DNA of 64,000 nucleotides from Paraburkholderia sp. LEh10 (lineage in GTDB: Bacteria; Pseudomonadota; Gammaproteobacteria; Burkholderiales; Burkholderiaceae): assembly GCF_017814945.1 (NCBI RefSeq), contig NZ_JAGIPX010000008.1, forward strand, positions 62,001 to 126,000. Reading direction: 5' to 3'. The notes under the pieces are model-generated. The model did no database searches. It was given only the letters and a program-made list of their open reading frames with translations, and was not told the DNA's origin. Made by a program: the position numbers and the translations under genes. Numbering within the stretch: the stretch's first letter is position 1; each line of letters starts with the position of its first letter. Positions 18,377 to 27,066 of the stretch are shown one piece after another.

Positions 18377-19078
18377 ATGAACAAGCCTAGCGAACGCATC
18401 GTCGTCTTCGTGACGCCCGCGCAGAAACGCGCCATCTCCGCAGCGGCGGACAACCTGGGCATCAGCATCAGCGAACTCATGCGCCGCGCGGTGTTGAGCT
18501 TCGGCGCGACCAGCGAGCAGGTCAAGGCGGCGAGCATCGTCGACCGGCTACGCGCGCCGCGCGGGCCGGACGCGTTGAACGAAGCGCTGCAGCGCGTCGC
18601 CCGGGCGAGCAACCGGCTCCGGCAAAACACACCTGCCGCGCTAAAGCCGGCCGCGACGCGCGGCAAGCCGGCCGCAAGCGACAGCGATAGCGTCTTCGCA
18701 GACGCCGACGCTCAGCACGACACGCTTGCGCCGATCGATCTCGCGCGCCCCGTCGATCCCGCCAATCCCTTGACGGCCGTTTCTCCCGTTGCAGCGCTCG
18801 CGGCCGCCAGCACGCTCGAGCATCGGGACGAAGATGCCGCTGAGGCAGCCGCGCGCGTCGCGGCCGCGAAAGCCGCCGCGCTGGCGTCGCGCGACGCGCC
18901 CGACACCCGCCGCGCGCATGCCGATCCGCACATCGACACACATGCCGACGCGCACACGCCATCCAGACCGTCCACACTGCTGTCATCGAAAGGCGGCGCC
19001 ACCCGCAAGCGCCCGCACGAGCAGGAAGACGACGAAGCGGGCGTCGATCCCGCGGAAGGCAACGGCCGCTTCGCCTGA
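18377..19078 (+). CDS. Ribbon-helix-helix-like protein with long disordered tail
   Basis: About 233 residues from the ATG at 18377; an in-frame ATG at 18359 would add six residues, and neither has a strong Shine-Dalgarno. Residues ~6-45 (RIVVFVTPAQKRAISAAADN, then LGISISELMRRAVLSF) have the strand-helix-helix pattern of ribbon-helix-helix DNA-binding proteins such as MobC-type or Arc-type families. The rest is low complexity: Ala-rich (residues ~135-185), then a His/Asp/Ala/Thr-rich stretch (ADPHIDTHADAHTPS) and a charged end. Function unknown; DNA binding is inferred from the first 45 residues only. Confidence 0.7.
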   Translation: MNKPSERIVVFVTPAQKRAISAAADNLGISISELMRRAVLSFGATSEQVKAASIVDRLRAPRGPDALNEALQRVARASNRLRQNTPAALKPAATRGKPAASDSDSVFADADAQHDTLAPIDLARPVDPANPLTAVSPVAALAAASTLEHRDEDAAEAAARVAAAKAAALASRDAPDTRRAHADPHIDTHADAHTPSRPSTLLSSKGGATRKRPHEQEDDEAGVDPAEGNGRFA

Positions 19079-19558
19079 GCCCTGCGCTGTCATGTGGCGA
19101 TGCATCGTCGGCTATCCGAAAGAATCCAACAGCGCGATTTCACCAATCTGCCGACCTGACTCCTTCGTCTCGTTGCCCTCGCGCGCGCATGTCGCAAACC
19201 GTGCGAATGCAGCCGCCGCGACCCGCAAGAAATGGCACTTTAAGACCGTTTTAAGGGTGCGCGTGGTGTAATATCCGCGAGCTGTTGAACACCCGTTCAT
19301 GTACCCGTCGCAACGTGCATCCGAAGCGTCACGAGCGTTTAAATTTGTTTGCGGCTATTGCATTCCTCACGCGCGCCCCGATGTCAGGTCCAGTTGATCC
19401 GTCATCTTGCAACATGGGCACTCACGCGCGGTCTGATGGCGTGCAGCACGACCCGCAGCCCCACGCGTCGCGGCGTAAACTACGTACTGTCGACTTCGGT
19501 TCGCGCGATGTGCAACGCGCCGGGTATTCAGCGTCGATTTCAATCAATGGAGGTATTC
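19079..19558. other. Intergenic, upstream region of the PspA-like gene
   Basis: This 480-base gap holds no recognisable gene. TAATAT at 19269-19274 is a plausible -10 hexamer downstream of an AT-richer patch (TTTAAGACCGTTTTAAGG). A second AT-rich patch lies at 19335-19350. A long leader before the PspA-like start is therefore possible. Confidence 0.4.
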
Positions 19559-20239
19559 ATGTCGCTTTTTGACAGCATCACGCGGACAGTCAAGGGTCTC
19601 TTGAACGACGCAGCCGATTCCGTGCAGGACCCGTCGCGTGATGCGCGCCAGATCGTGCGCGAACTCGACGAGAGCATCGCGAAGGCGGAGAACTCGCTGA
19701 TCGAAATCCAGGCGCAGGTCGCCACGCAGCAAAGCAAGCGCGACGTGGCCGCCGACAAGGCAAAGAAATACGAAGACGGCGCGAAGCGCGCGCTGCAGGC
19801 CGGCGACGAAGCGCTCGCGCGCGAGGCGCTCGGCGCGCAGGCCACGGCCGAGGCGGAACGCGATGCGCTCGCGAAGGAACTCGCGACGCTTGAGCCCTCC
19901 GTCGAGCAGTTGAAGACGCAGATCGACGACATGCGTCAGCGCCGCAATGACCTCAATGCGCGCTCGAACATCCTGCAGGCCAAGCAGCAGATCGCGCAGG
20001 CCAAAGATACGGCGGCGACGGCGCTGGGCGGCATCGGCGGCAAGAATCTTGCTGAGGACTTTCAGAAGCTGGAAGACAAGGTCGCGCTGTCGAATGCGCG
20101 CTCCGACGCGCGCCTCGACTCCGCCGACGTGAAAAGCGGCAAGGCGCTCGACGACAAGCTCGCGGACCTGAACCGCGGCCCGTCGATCGACGACCGTCTT
20201 GCTGCGCTGAAGAAGCAGCTGGACACGCCTGCGCAGTAA
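19559..20239 (+). CDS. PspA/IM30-family membrane-stress protein
   Basis: A 226-residue protein starting ATG at 19559, chosen because GGAGG at 19549-19553 precedes it; the longer open frame upstream is not protein-like. MSLFDSITRTVKGLLNDAAD is the amphipathic N-terminal helix that binds stressed membranes in PspA. Residues ~25-175 are a long heptad-patterned coiled coil (EDPSRDARQIVRELDESI-type segment, then AEAERDALAKELATLE). The C-terminal part is looser. PspA/IM30 proteins form ESCRT-III-like rings; there is no PspF or PspBC here, and instead the next gene is a TPR membrane protein. Confidence 0.88.
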   Translation: MSLFDSITRTVKGLLNDAADSVQDPSRDARQIVRELDESIAKAENSLIEIQAQVATQQSKRDVAADKAKKYEDGAKRALQAGDEALAREALGAQATAEAERDALAKELATLEPSVEQLKTQIDDMRQRRNDLNARSNILQAKQQIAQAKDTAATALGGIGGKNLAEDFQKLEDKVALSNARSDARLDSADVKSGKALDDKLADLNRGPSIDDRLAALKKQLDTPAQ

Positions 20240-20347
20240 CGCATTGCAGGCAACGTGCCGCGCGGCATCCGTGATCCCATGCGACGCTTGCGCGGCACGG
20301 CAACTCGATAGTCATGGAGACGGGCGTCAATCCGCCCGGCCCACATC

Positions 20348-21595
20348 ATGAAAAAACTCCTTGCAGCAGCCGGTCTGTCCCTGACGCTCTCGCTGATGCT
20401 CGCACCGGGCGCCGCATTTGCAGTGCCGACGGCGACGCAGATCGAAACGACGATTCAACAGGGCAACTGGCAGAAGGCCGACTCGCAATTGAACGAAGTG
20501 CTGAAGGCGCATCCCGACAGCGCTCGCGCGCACTATCTGTACGCACAGGTGCTCGATCGCGAGGGCCGCCCCTCCGAAGCGCTCGCGCAGCTGCAGCAGG
20601 CGAAGACCCTCGACCCGCAGGTGCGCTTCACCGACCCCGACCGCTTCGCGCAGACGGAAGCGCGTCTTCGCGCCGACGCCGCGCGCGTCGGCGGCGGTGC
20701 GGCGGGCGGCCTCAGCACCAATAGCACGCATCGCACCAACAATCCGTTCGCGCAGCAGGAAGCCGGGCCCGCGACGTCCGCGTTGCAGCAGGCGCCGCAA
20801 CGGCACGGTCCGTCGATGGGCATGTGGATCGGCATCGCCGTGCTGATCGCCGCGATTGCGCTGATCCTGCGCTGGACGCTGCGCCGCGCGCGTTCACAGG
20901 AAGACACGCGCGCCGGCGACGACCGCCGCATCCAGTTGAAGCGCGCCACTGACCTGCTCAACGAAGTGCGCTCGCTCAAACTCGACGTGAAGCTATCGAC
21001 TGCACCCGGACACGAAGCGCTCGAACGGGAAGTCGAAGGCGCTGAAACGCAGTTGCGCCAACTGGTCGAAGCACTGTCGAACAGCAAGAACCCCGTGCCG
21101 CCGTATCAGATCGAAGAAATCGAGCGGCAGGTTGCGAGTCTCAAGGCACGCGCCGAAGGCCGGCCCGACCCGAATGCGGCCCCGGCGGCAGCGGCGGGCA
21201 CAGGGGGTGAATCCGCGTACGCGCGCGAAGCGAACGAGGCGTTCGGGCGTGGCCAGCAGCAAGCTTATCCACCTGGCTATCCACCCGGTTATGCGCCGCA
21301 AGCGCCTTATCCGTATCCGCCGCAGCAACAGCAGCCGCCCGTCGTCGTGCAACAGGGCGGCGGCTTCGGTGCCGGCATGGGCGGGCTGCTGACGGGCGTG
21401 CTGCTCGGCGAAGCGCTCAACTCCGGGCGTGAACGCGTGATCGAGCGCGATGTGATCGTCGACGACGAAGCGCGCAAGCGCAGCACCAACGACCCCGGCT
21501 CCGTCGACTTCGGCCAGGGCTCCAACGACTGGAGCGACGGCGGGGGCGACGTCGATATGGGCAGCGATGATTCGGGCGGCTGGAACGACACCTGA
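20348..21595 (+). CDS. Membrane protein with signal peptide, TPR and Gly-rich acidic tail; PspA partner candidate
   Basis: A 415-residue protein, 108 bases after the PspA-like gene. Residues 1-25 are a signal peptide (LAPGAAFA-V). Residues ~28-100 hold one or two TPR units (GNWQKADSQLNEVLKAHPDS, then AHYLYAQVLDREGRPSEALA). One membrane helix follows at ~158-178 (MWIGIAVLIAAIALIL). A charged coiled-coil stretch (~190-280), a Pro/Tyr/Gln-rich linker, a hydrophobic Gly-rich segment (GAGMGGLLTGVLLGEAL) and an Asp/Ser/Gly tail complete it. No named family fits the whole protein. The predicted topology puts the TPR outside and the coiled coil on the PspA side. Confidence 0.8.
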   Translation: MKKLLAAAGLSLTLSLMLAPGAAFAVPTATQIETTIQQGNWQKADSQLNEVLKAHPDSARAHYLYAQVLDREGRPSEALAQLQQAKTLDPQVRFTDPDRFAQTEARLRADAARVGGGAAGGLSTNSTHRTNNPFAQQEAGPATSALQQAPQRHGPSMGMWIGIAVLIAAIALILRWTLRRARSQEDTRAGDDRRIQLKRATDLLNEVRSLKLDVKLSTAPGHEALEREVEGAETQLRQLVEALSNSKNPVPPYQIEEIERQVASLKARAEGRPDPNAAPAAAAGTGGESAYAREANEAFGRGQQQAYPPGYPPGYAPQAPYPYPPQQQQPPVVVQQGGGFGAGMGGLLTGVLLGEALNSGRERVIERDVIVDDEARKRSTNDPGSVDFGQGSNDWSDGGGDVDMGSDDSGGWNDT

Positions 21596-21625
21596 TCTCG
21601 CCCGCCCACTATCGGCATCGAACGC

Positions 21626-21648
21626 AGGGCTCCTCACGGAGCCCTTTT
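21626..21648 (+). terminator. Rho-independent terminator after the PspA/TPR pair
   Basis: An eight-base stem AGGGCTCC/GGAGCCCT (21626-21633, 21638-21645) with loop TCAC runs directly into TTTT. It lies 30 bases after the stop of the TPR protein. Confidence 0.9.
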
Positions 21649-21795
21649 ACATTGGGCTTCGAATGGAGAAGCTGAGCGCACGGCTGATGCTCTGCGCGAG
21701 GACTGCTGCGCCCGCGAACAGCCTGACGATCATGATGGCCCAACATCCCGTCCCTGGAGCCGGCACGTTACAACGATATTGACGGCCCCTGTACA

Positions 21796-21840
21796 GTTGT
21801 CTACCCTGCGCTTCTGCTGTCGTTGACGAACGTAGACAAC
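21796..21840. promoter_or_regulatory. Perfect 9-bp inverted repeat upstream of the monooxygenase
   Basis: GTTGTCTAC at 21796-21804 and GTAGACAAC at 21832-21840 are exact complements 36 bases apart centre to centre. They lie about 75 bases before the monooxygenase start and could be a paired operator. No regulator gene is adjacent. Confidence 0.5.
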
Positions 21841-21914
21841 CCCCGTCTTCATTCTCGTCTTCTTACTGTTTATCGGAGTGTTGGACTCCGAGGTTACGCT
21901 GGAGCGCCGATCAT

Positions 21915-23396
21915 ATGCCCTCACCCCGCCGTGCCGCGATGCGTATCGCGATTATCGGAAGCGGCTTCTCCGGCATCGGCATGGCGATCCGGCTAAAACG
22001 CCTCGGATACACCTCATTCACGATCTACGAAGCAGCGAGCGACCTGGGCGGCACGTGGCGCGACAACACCTATCCAGGCGCCGCATGCGATGTGCCTTCG
22101 CATCTCTATTCGTTTTCGTTCGAAGCGAACCCGTCATGGTCACGCGCATTCAGCCATCAGCACGAGATACTCGCTTATCTGAAGCATTGTGCACGCAAGT
22201 ACGGTATCGACAGTGCAATCCGCTTCGATGCGCGCGTCATGGCTGCACGTTTCGACGAGGCGCGACTCGTCTGGCTGCTCGATATTTCATGCAATGGCGT
22301 GCATGAAAGCGTCGAGGCCGATTTTGTCATCGCGGCCAACGGCCCGCTGTCACGCCCGGCCATGCCGAAGATCGATGGACTCGATGCGTTTGGCGGCAAG
22401 ATATTTCATTCAGCGCGCTGGGATCACGAGTACGCGCTTGACGGCAAACGCGTCGCTGTGATCGGCACTGGCGCAAGTGCAATCCAGTTCGTACCACGCA
22501 TCCAGCCGAGGGTCGCGCGGCTGATGCTCTTCCAGCGCACCGCACCGTGGGTCTTGCCGAAGCCCGACAAGCTGATCGGCGAACGCGCGCGCTGGTTCTT
22601 CAAGCATCTGCCTTTCACGCAACGCTGCGTGCGCGGCGCGATCTACTGGCAGATGGAGTCGCGCGGCATTGCGTTTTTCGTGAATCCCAAGCTGACAGAA
22701 CCTGCAATGAAGTTCGCGCGCAGTTATCTGGAACGCCGCGTCAAGGACCCGGCGCTGCGCGCCAAGCTCACGCCCGACTATCGGTTGGGATGCAAACGCG
22801 TGTTACTGTCGAGCGACTACTTGCCCGCGCTCAACCAGCCGAATGTCGATGTGGTGACGTCGCCGATCCAGACGGTCGTGCGTGACGGCATCGTGACGGC
22901 CAATGGCGTGCATCATGCCGTCGACGCGATCATCTGTGGCACCGGGTTCCAGGTGAACGACGTCGGCGCGCCGTTCGACGTGACAGGCATCGGCGGCGCC
23001 GAACTCGGCGCGCTCTGGCTGCGCGACGGACCGCAAGCGTATCTCGGCACCAGCATCGCGGACTTTCCGAATTTCTTCATGATGGTCGGACCGAACACGG
23101 CCCTCGGCCACAACTCGATGATCTACATGATCGAATCGCAGGTGCAATACATTGCCGATTGCCTGCGGGAACTGCAGCGACGCGGCGCGCGCACGATGAA
23201 CCTGCGCAGCGACGTGCAGCGCGCATTCAATGACGACCTTCAGCGCCAGATGCAGCGATCCGTCTGGGCGAGCGGCTGCCATAGCTGGTATCAGACGAGG
23301 AGCGGCAAGGTGACGGCCATCTGGCCGGGCTTTACATTCAGTTTCCGCCGCCGCACGCGCCGCGTGCGCGCCGCCGAGTACATCTTTTCACGTTAA
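21915..23396 (+). CDS. Flavin-dependent monooxygenase, Baeyer-Villiger type
   Basis: A 493-residue cytosolic flavoprotein. The FAD-binding Rossmann motif is near residue 13 (IIGSGFSGIGMAIRL), followed by GGTWRDNTYPGAACDVPSH, a hallmark of type I Baeyer-Villiger enzymes. The fingerprint FxGxxxHxxxW appears as FGGKIFHSARW near residue 158. The NADPH-binding loop follows (VIGTGASAIQFVP). These enzymes insert oxygen next to ketones. It stands alone with no pathway partners, so the substrate is unknown. Start ATG at 21915; no strong Shine-Dalgarno. Confidence 0.9.
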   Translation: MPSPRRAAMRIAIIGSGFSGIGMAIRLKRLGYTSFTIYEAASDLGGTWRDNTYPGAACDVPSHLYSFSFEANPSWSRAFSHQHEILAYLKHCARKYGIDSAIRFDARVMAARFDEARLVWLLDISCNGVHESVEADFVIAANGPLSRPAMPKIDGLDAFGGKIFHSARWDHEYALDGKRVAVIGTGASAIQFVPRIQPRVARLMLFQRTAPWVLPKPDKLIGERARWFFKHLPFTQRCVRGAIYWQMESRGIAFFVNPKLTEPAMKFARSYLERRVKDPALRAKLTPDYRLGCKRVLLSSDYLPALNQPNVDVVTSPIQTVVRDGIVTANGVHHAVDAIICGTGFQVNDVGAPFDVTGIGGAELGALWLRDGPQAYLGTSIADFPNFFMMVGPNTALGHNSMIYMIESQVQYIADCLRELQRRGARTMNLRSDVQRAFNDDLQRQMQRSVWASGCHSWYQTRSGKVTAIWPGFTFSFRRRTRRVRAAEYIFSR

Positions 23397-23452
23397 GAGG
23401 AAGTGCATTGCAGGCGGATTGAACGGGCGCAGCGTCGCCCGCCCTCGCCCGT

Positions 23453-24226
23453 CTAGCTTCCGTCCTGTGCACGACCGGCGTACACGCGTGTTTCATAGAC
23501 AAATTCGACCGTACCGTCTTGTGCAGTACGGTCGAACAATGCCCGCAAAGCAGCGAGCATCGGCTCGTGATTCGGATGCCCAGCCTTCGGCGCATACGAC
23601 GACGACATCAGCCGCCCCCTCAGGCCATCGAAGTCCAGCCGCTGCACGTTCGGAAAACGCGCGTTGTGCGCATGGCCCTCGCCGAACCATGCGGCCATCG
23701 ACTCATCGTCCGCATAGCGTTCGGCAACTGCCTGGTAGTCGTCGCTGAAGCGTTGCAGCAGTGCTTCGTAGCCCGCAAGAAATGGCGTGCCGTCAAGCGA
23801 CCGACTGTTCCAGAACAACGCGATCAGACCACGGGGTTTGAGAATGCGAGCGAATTCACGTCGCGCGGCGGTGGGATCGAACCAGTGGAACGCTTGCGCG
23901 GCGATCACGAGATCGATGCTGCCGGATTGCAAAGTCGTTGCCTCGGCGGTGCCGTGAACGCTCGAATAGCCGGAATAGTCGTTGAGCCATCCGTCGGCGG
24001 CAGCGCGCATCGCCTGATTCGGTTCCACGGCGACAACGGCATGCCCCGCATTGAGAAAAAGCTGCGCCGAAATGCCCGTGCCCGCGCCGATGTCGGCGAC
24101 GCGCGCGTCTTCGGCGATTCCGCAGACCGTGCGCAGGAACGTCACGACCTCGCGCGGATAGCTCGGCCGGTACTTGACGTAATCGGCGACACGATCGGTA
24201 AAGCGCTGAGTGGAATCGCTGGTCAT
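23453..24226 (-). CDS. Class I SAM-dependent methyltransferase
   Basis: A 257-residue protein. Motif I is VADIGAGTGISAQLFL near residue 44, with the acidic cofactor residue in VAVEPNQAM and a later AAQAFHWFDP. The opening FTDRVADYVKYRPSYPREV is typical of the UbiE/MenG-like small-molecule methyltransferase group. The substrate is not predictable. Convergent with the monooxygenase gene. Confidence 0.88.
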   Translation of the reverse strand: MTSDSTQRFTDRVADYVKYRPSYPREVVTFLRTVCGIAEDARVADIGAGTGISAQLFLNAGHAVVAVEPNQAMRAAADGWLNDYSGYSSVHGTAEATTLQSGSIDLVIAAQAFHWFDPTAARREFARILKPRGLIALFWNSRSLDGTPFLAGYEALLQRFSDDYQAVAERYADDESMAAWFGEGHAHNARFPNVQRLDFDGLRGRLMSSSYAPKAGHPNHEPMLAALRALFDRTAQDGTVEFVYETRVYAGRAQDGS

Positions 24227-24300
24227 CTTAAGGATGCGACGGCAAATGCATTGCGATGCAGCTTACTGTAGTTCAGCTCAGCCTGCATGACAGTGCGTGA

Positions 24301-24320
24301 CATCGTGCTACATCGTGCTT
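24301..24320. repeat. 10-bp tandem repeat
   Basis: CATCGTGCTA at 24301-24310 is followed directly by CATCGTGCTT, nine of ten bases identical. It abuts the end of the 38-codon frame on the minus strand. Confidence 0.6.
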
Positions 24321-24436
24321 CAACCGCCGCTCAGCAGGCGCAGCAGACTCCACAGGAACTTGCACACCATCACGATCAGTTCCCATAGATACACCAGCTG
24401 GTCCCAGCCCGACACGCGCGCGAAGGATTCAATCAT
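24320..24436 (-). CDS. Putative 38-residue membrane microprotein
   Basis: A short frame from ATG at 24436 to TGA at 24320-24322. It reads MIESFARVSGWDQLVYLWEL followed by IVMVCKFLWSLLRLLSGG. Residues ~14-35 form one amphipathic or transmembrane helix rich in Leu/Val/Trp, with Arg near its C-terminal end. Codon use is GC-rich at third positions, as in real genes nearby. The Shine-Dalgarno is weak. It lies 94 bases upstream of the methyltransferase on the same strand. No family is recognised and chance cannot be excluded. Confidence 0.42.
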   Translation of the reverse strand: MIESFARVSGWDQLVYLWELIVMVCKFLWSLLRLLSGG

Positions 24437-24722
24437 CGGTCATTGGTTGGCGGATTCGGCAGACAGGCAGGCGCGACGGTTCGCGAGGAGACCACCGATC
24501 GTACCCGAATCGACTGCGGGATAGTCCCTATCAAGCGACTCCGCAAAGCGCCGTATAGAAAACGTAAGCGAAAGAAGTGCAATTCATGTGCCGCAGTTCA
24601 TGTGCCGCAGTTCATCGACGGCGGCAATCCGTGCAGCCGCCGCGCGCGTCATGCACTGACGGCCACATTCAACGGACATTGGACGACGCGCATCTGCACT
24701 GCGCCGCCCCGGAGATTCGACC
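24437..24722. other. Intergenic, upstream of the chemoreceptor; tandem repeat inside
   Basis: No gene is visible. TTCATGTGCCGCAG occurs twice in perfect tandem at 24583-24610, followed by TTCAT of a third copy. The AT-richer segment before it (CGTATAGAAAACG near 24552) could be a promoter for the downstream chemoreceptor. Confidence 0.5.
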
Positions 24723-26135
24723 ATGACAGGCTTTTTCAAGCGCCGCACGCGCCGTGCCGGCGGGACTACATCGGTTGTCGGGCATATCGCCTCGCAGGCA
24801 GGCAAGCTCGGCATCGAGATCTGTGACGTGTCGGGTCATATCGAAGAAGTCGCGGCGCGCGTCGCGCGGCAAGCGGACGTATGCCACACGCTGCGCCAGT
24901 CGGCTGCCGCGACGCTCGCCGGCAACCACCGGATCGCCGCCGCCGCGCGCGAAATGCGCACGGTGACCGCCCAGGCAGCGGACGACGTCGGGCACTCGCA
25001 GCAGACGCTCGAAGCATCGCTGTCGGACATTCATGGTCTGGTCGAAGGCGTGACCGTGATCGAAAGCCAGATCGGCGCGTTGCGCGCGGCGCTGTCGCAT
25101 GTGAGCCGCGTTTCGGAGGAAATTTCGCTGATCGCGCGGCAGACGCATCTGCTCGCGCTGAACGCCGCGATCGAAGCCGCGCGCGCGGGTGAGTTCGGCA
25201 AGAGCTTCGCGGTCGTCGCGGCAGAAGTGAAGACGCTGTCGGCGAAGACGGCGCAGGCGACGGGCCAGATCGAGACCACGCTCACGAAGCTCACCGAGCA
25301 AACCGAGCGTCTGATTACGGAAGGCGCGGAGAACACCGCGCGTGCGCAACGCGTGCGCGAAGGAACGCGGATGCTCGGCGACGCGGTTCATTCGACCGGC
25401 CAAGCGATCATGCAATTGAATGCAGAGGCGAACCAGATCGCGACGCTGTCCGGCGAAATCGAAGAGCAATGCAATACATTCGAGACGCAGGTGCTGGAAA
25501 TCGCAACGGACGTCGAACATTCGAGCGCGAATTTCGTGCACGCCAAGAATCGACTCGGCAATCTGCTGGGCGTGTCTGAAAACCTGATCGAACTGACGGC
25601 AGCGACGGGCGCCGCAACGGCCGACACGCCGTTTATCGACGCCGTCGAGCGGGCCGCCGCGCAAGTCGGCAAGCTGTTCGAAGCAGCCGTCGCGCGCGGC
25701 GAACTCTCGATGAACGATCTGTTCGACGATCGCTATGTGTCGCTGCCCGGCACGAACCCGCCGCAGTTCATGACGCGCTTCACCGAGTTCACCGACCGCG
25801 TGCTGCCGTCGATCCAGGAGCCGCTGCTCGATCTCGACCCGCGCGTGGCCTTTTGCGCCGCCGTCGATGTGCGCGGCTACCTGCCGACCCACAACCTCAA
25901 GTTCTCGCAGCCGCAGCGCGACGATTCCGTATGGAATGCAGCAAACTGCAGGAACAGGCGACTCTTCAATGACCGGACCGGACTCGCGGCCGGCACCAGC
26001 ATCAAACGCTTTTTGCTGCAGACCTACCGGCGCGATATGGGCGGCGGCGAGTATGTGCTGATGAAGGATGCTTCAGCGCCCATTTTCGTCAACGGCAGGC
26101 ACTGGGGAGGCCTGCGTATCGGCTACCGCGTCTGA
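24723..26135 (+). CDS. Soluble methyl-accepting chemotaxis protein with C-terminal sensor domain
   Basis: A 470-residue chemoreceptor with no membrane segment. Residues ~15-290 are the signalling coiled coil; the conserved hairpin tip is [20 protein letters not shown] near 135-152, followed by [20 protein letters not shown], which would contact CheA/CheW. The C-terminal ~150 residues (from [20 protein letters not shown]) form a separate sensor-like domain ending in [20 protein letters not shown] and GGLRIGYRV, which resembles Cache/PAS-type ligand domains. This domain order is reversed from membrane receptors. Cytoplasmic sensing is inferred; the ligand is unknown. Confidence 0.88.
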   Translation: MTGFFKRRTRRAGGTTSVVGHIASQAGKLGIEICDVSGHIEEVAARVARQADVCHTLRQSAAATLAGNHRIAAAAREMRTVTAQAADDVGHSQQTLEASLSDIHGLVEGVTVIESQIGALRAALSHVSRVSEEISLIARQTHLLALNAAIEAARAGEFGKSFAVVAAEVKTLSAKTAQATGQIETTLTKLTEQTERLITEGAENTARAQRVREGTRMLGDAVHSTGQAIMQLNAEANQIATLSGEIEEQCNTFETQVLEIATDVEHSSANFVHAKNRLGNLLGVSENLIELTAATGAATADTPFIDAVERAAAQVGKLFEAAVARGELSMNDLFDDRYVSLPGTNPPQFMTRFTEFTDRVLPSIQEPLLDLDPRVAFCAAVDVRGYLPTHNLKFSQPQRDDSVWNAANCRNRRLFNDRTGLAAGTSIKRFLLQTYRRDMGGGEYVLMKDASAPIFVNGRHWGGLRIGYRV

Positions 26136-26197
26136 GGACGCCGTTGAGGACGCCGTGCTGCGCGATGCCGCGCGGCCGGACCCGGATACGGGCTCGC

Positions 26198-26227
26198 TTT
26201 GCCGGCGCCCGCATCAGCGCCGGCAAA
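26198..26227. terminator. Bidirectional hairpin between convergent genes
   Basis: An 11-bp perfect stem, TTTGCCGGCGC (26198-26208) with GCGCCGGCAAA (26217-26227), lies between the chemoreceptor and potI, which converge here. U-runs are short (three Ts) in both directions. Confidence 0.6.
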
Positions 26228-26247
26228 GGACAAGGAGACGCTCCGAA

Positions 26248-27066
26248 CTAGATCGCCATCGCAAGCCGCCGCTTCTCGGCGCGCTGCATGAAGTGGTTTG
26301 CCACCACCACGCCCACCGTGACGACAGCGATGAACAGCGTTGCCAGTGCATTCATCTCCGGATTCAGGCCAAGGCGGACACGCGAGAACACCACCAGCGG
26401 CAGCGTCGTCGAGCCGGGCCCGGACAGGAACGCCGACAGCACCACGTCGTCGATCGACAGTGTGAACGACAGCAGCCAGCCCGCCACCAGCGCCTGCGAG
26501 ATCAGCGGCAGCGTGATGGAGAAAAATACGCGCAACGGCGTTGCACCTAGGTCCAGTGCAGCTTCTTCGAGCGATGGATGCAGATCACGTACGCGCGACT
26601 GCACGATGATCGCGACGTAGGAAATACACAGCATCACGTGGCCGATCCAGATCGTGAAGATGCCGCGGCCCGCGGGCCAGCCGAGCCACTTGCCCATTTC
26701 AATGAACAGCAGCAGCAGCGAGATGCCCTGGATCACTTCGGGAATCACGAGCGGCGCATTGATCATCCCCGTGTACAGCGTGAAGCCGCGAAACCGGCCC
26801 ATGCGCGCGAGCACGAAGCCCGCCCACGTGCCGATGATCACCGACGCGAACGCCGTCAACAGCGCGACGCGCAGCGACAGCCATGCGGCGGCGATCAACT
26901 CGTCGTCCTGCAACAGCGCGGCATACCAGCGCGTTGAGAAGCGCGTCCACACCGTCACGAGCTGCGACTCATTGAACGAGTACACAACGAGGCTGATGAT
27001 CGGCACATACAGGAACGAGAAGCCGATCGCGAGCGCAAAGAACTGCAATAGACGACTCGGCTTCAT
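26248..27066 (-). CDS. potI: Putrescine/polyamine ABC transporter permease PotI
   Basis: A 272-residue inner-membrane permease from ATG at 27066. It has six predicted helices and the EAA loop (EEAALDLGATPLRVFFSITL near residue 165) that docks the ATPase. The start overlaps the potH stop by the ATGA tetranucleotide, showing translational coupling. It is the last gene of potFGHI. Confidence 0.93.
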   Translation of the reverse strand: MKPSRLLQFFALAIGFSFLYVPIISLVVYSFNESQLVTVWTRFSTRWYAALLQDDELIAAAWLSLRVALLTAFASVIIGTWAGFVLARMGRFRGFTLYTGMINAPLVIPEVIQGISLLLLFIEMGKWLGWPAGRGIFTIWIGHVMLCISYVAIIVQSRVRDLHPSLEEAALDLGATPLRVFFSITLPLISQALVAGWLLSFTLSIDDVVLSAFLSGPGSTTLPLVVFSRVRLGLNPEMNALATLFIAVVTVGVVVANHFMQRAEKRRLAMAI

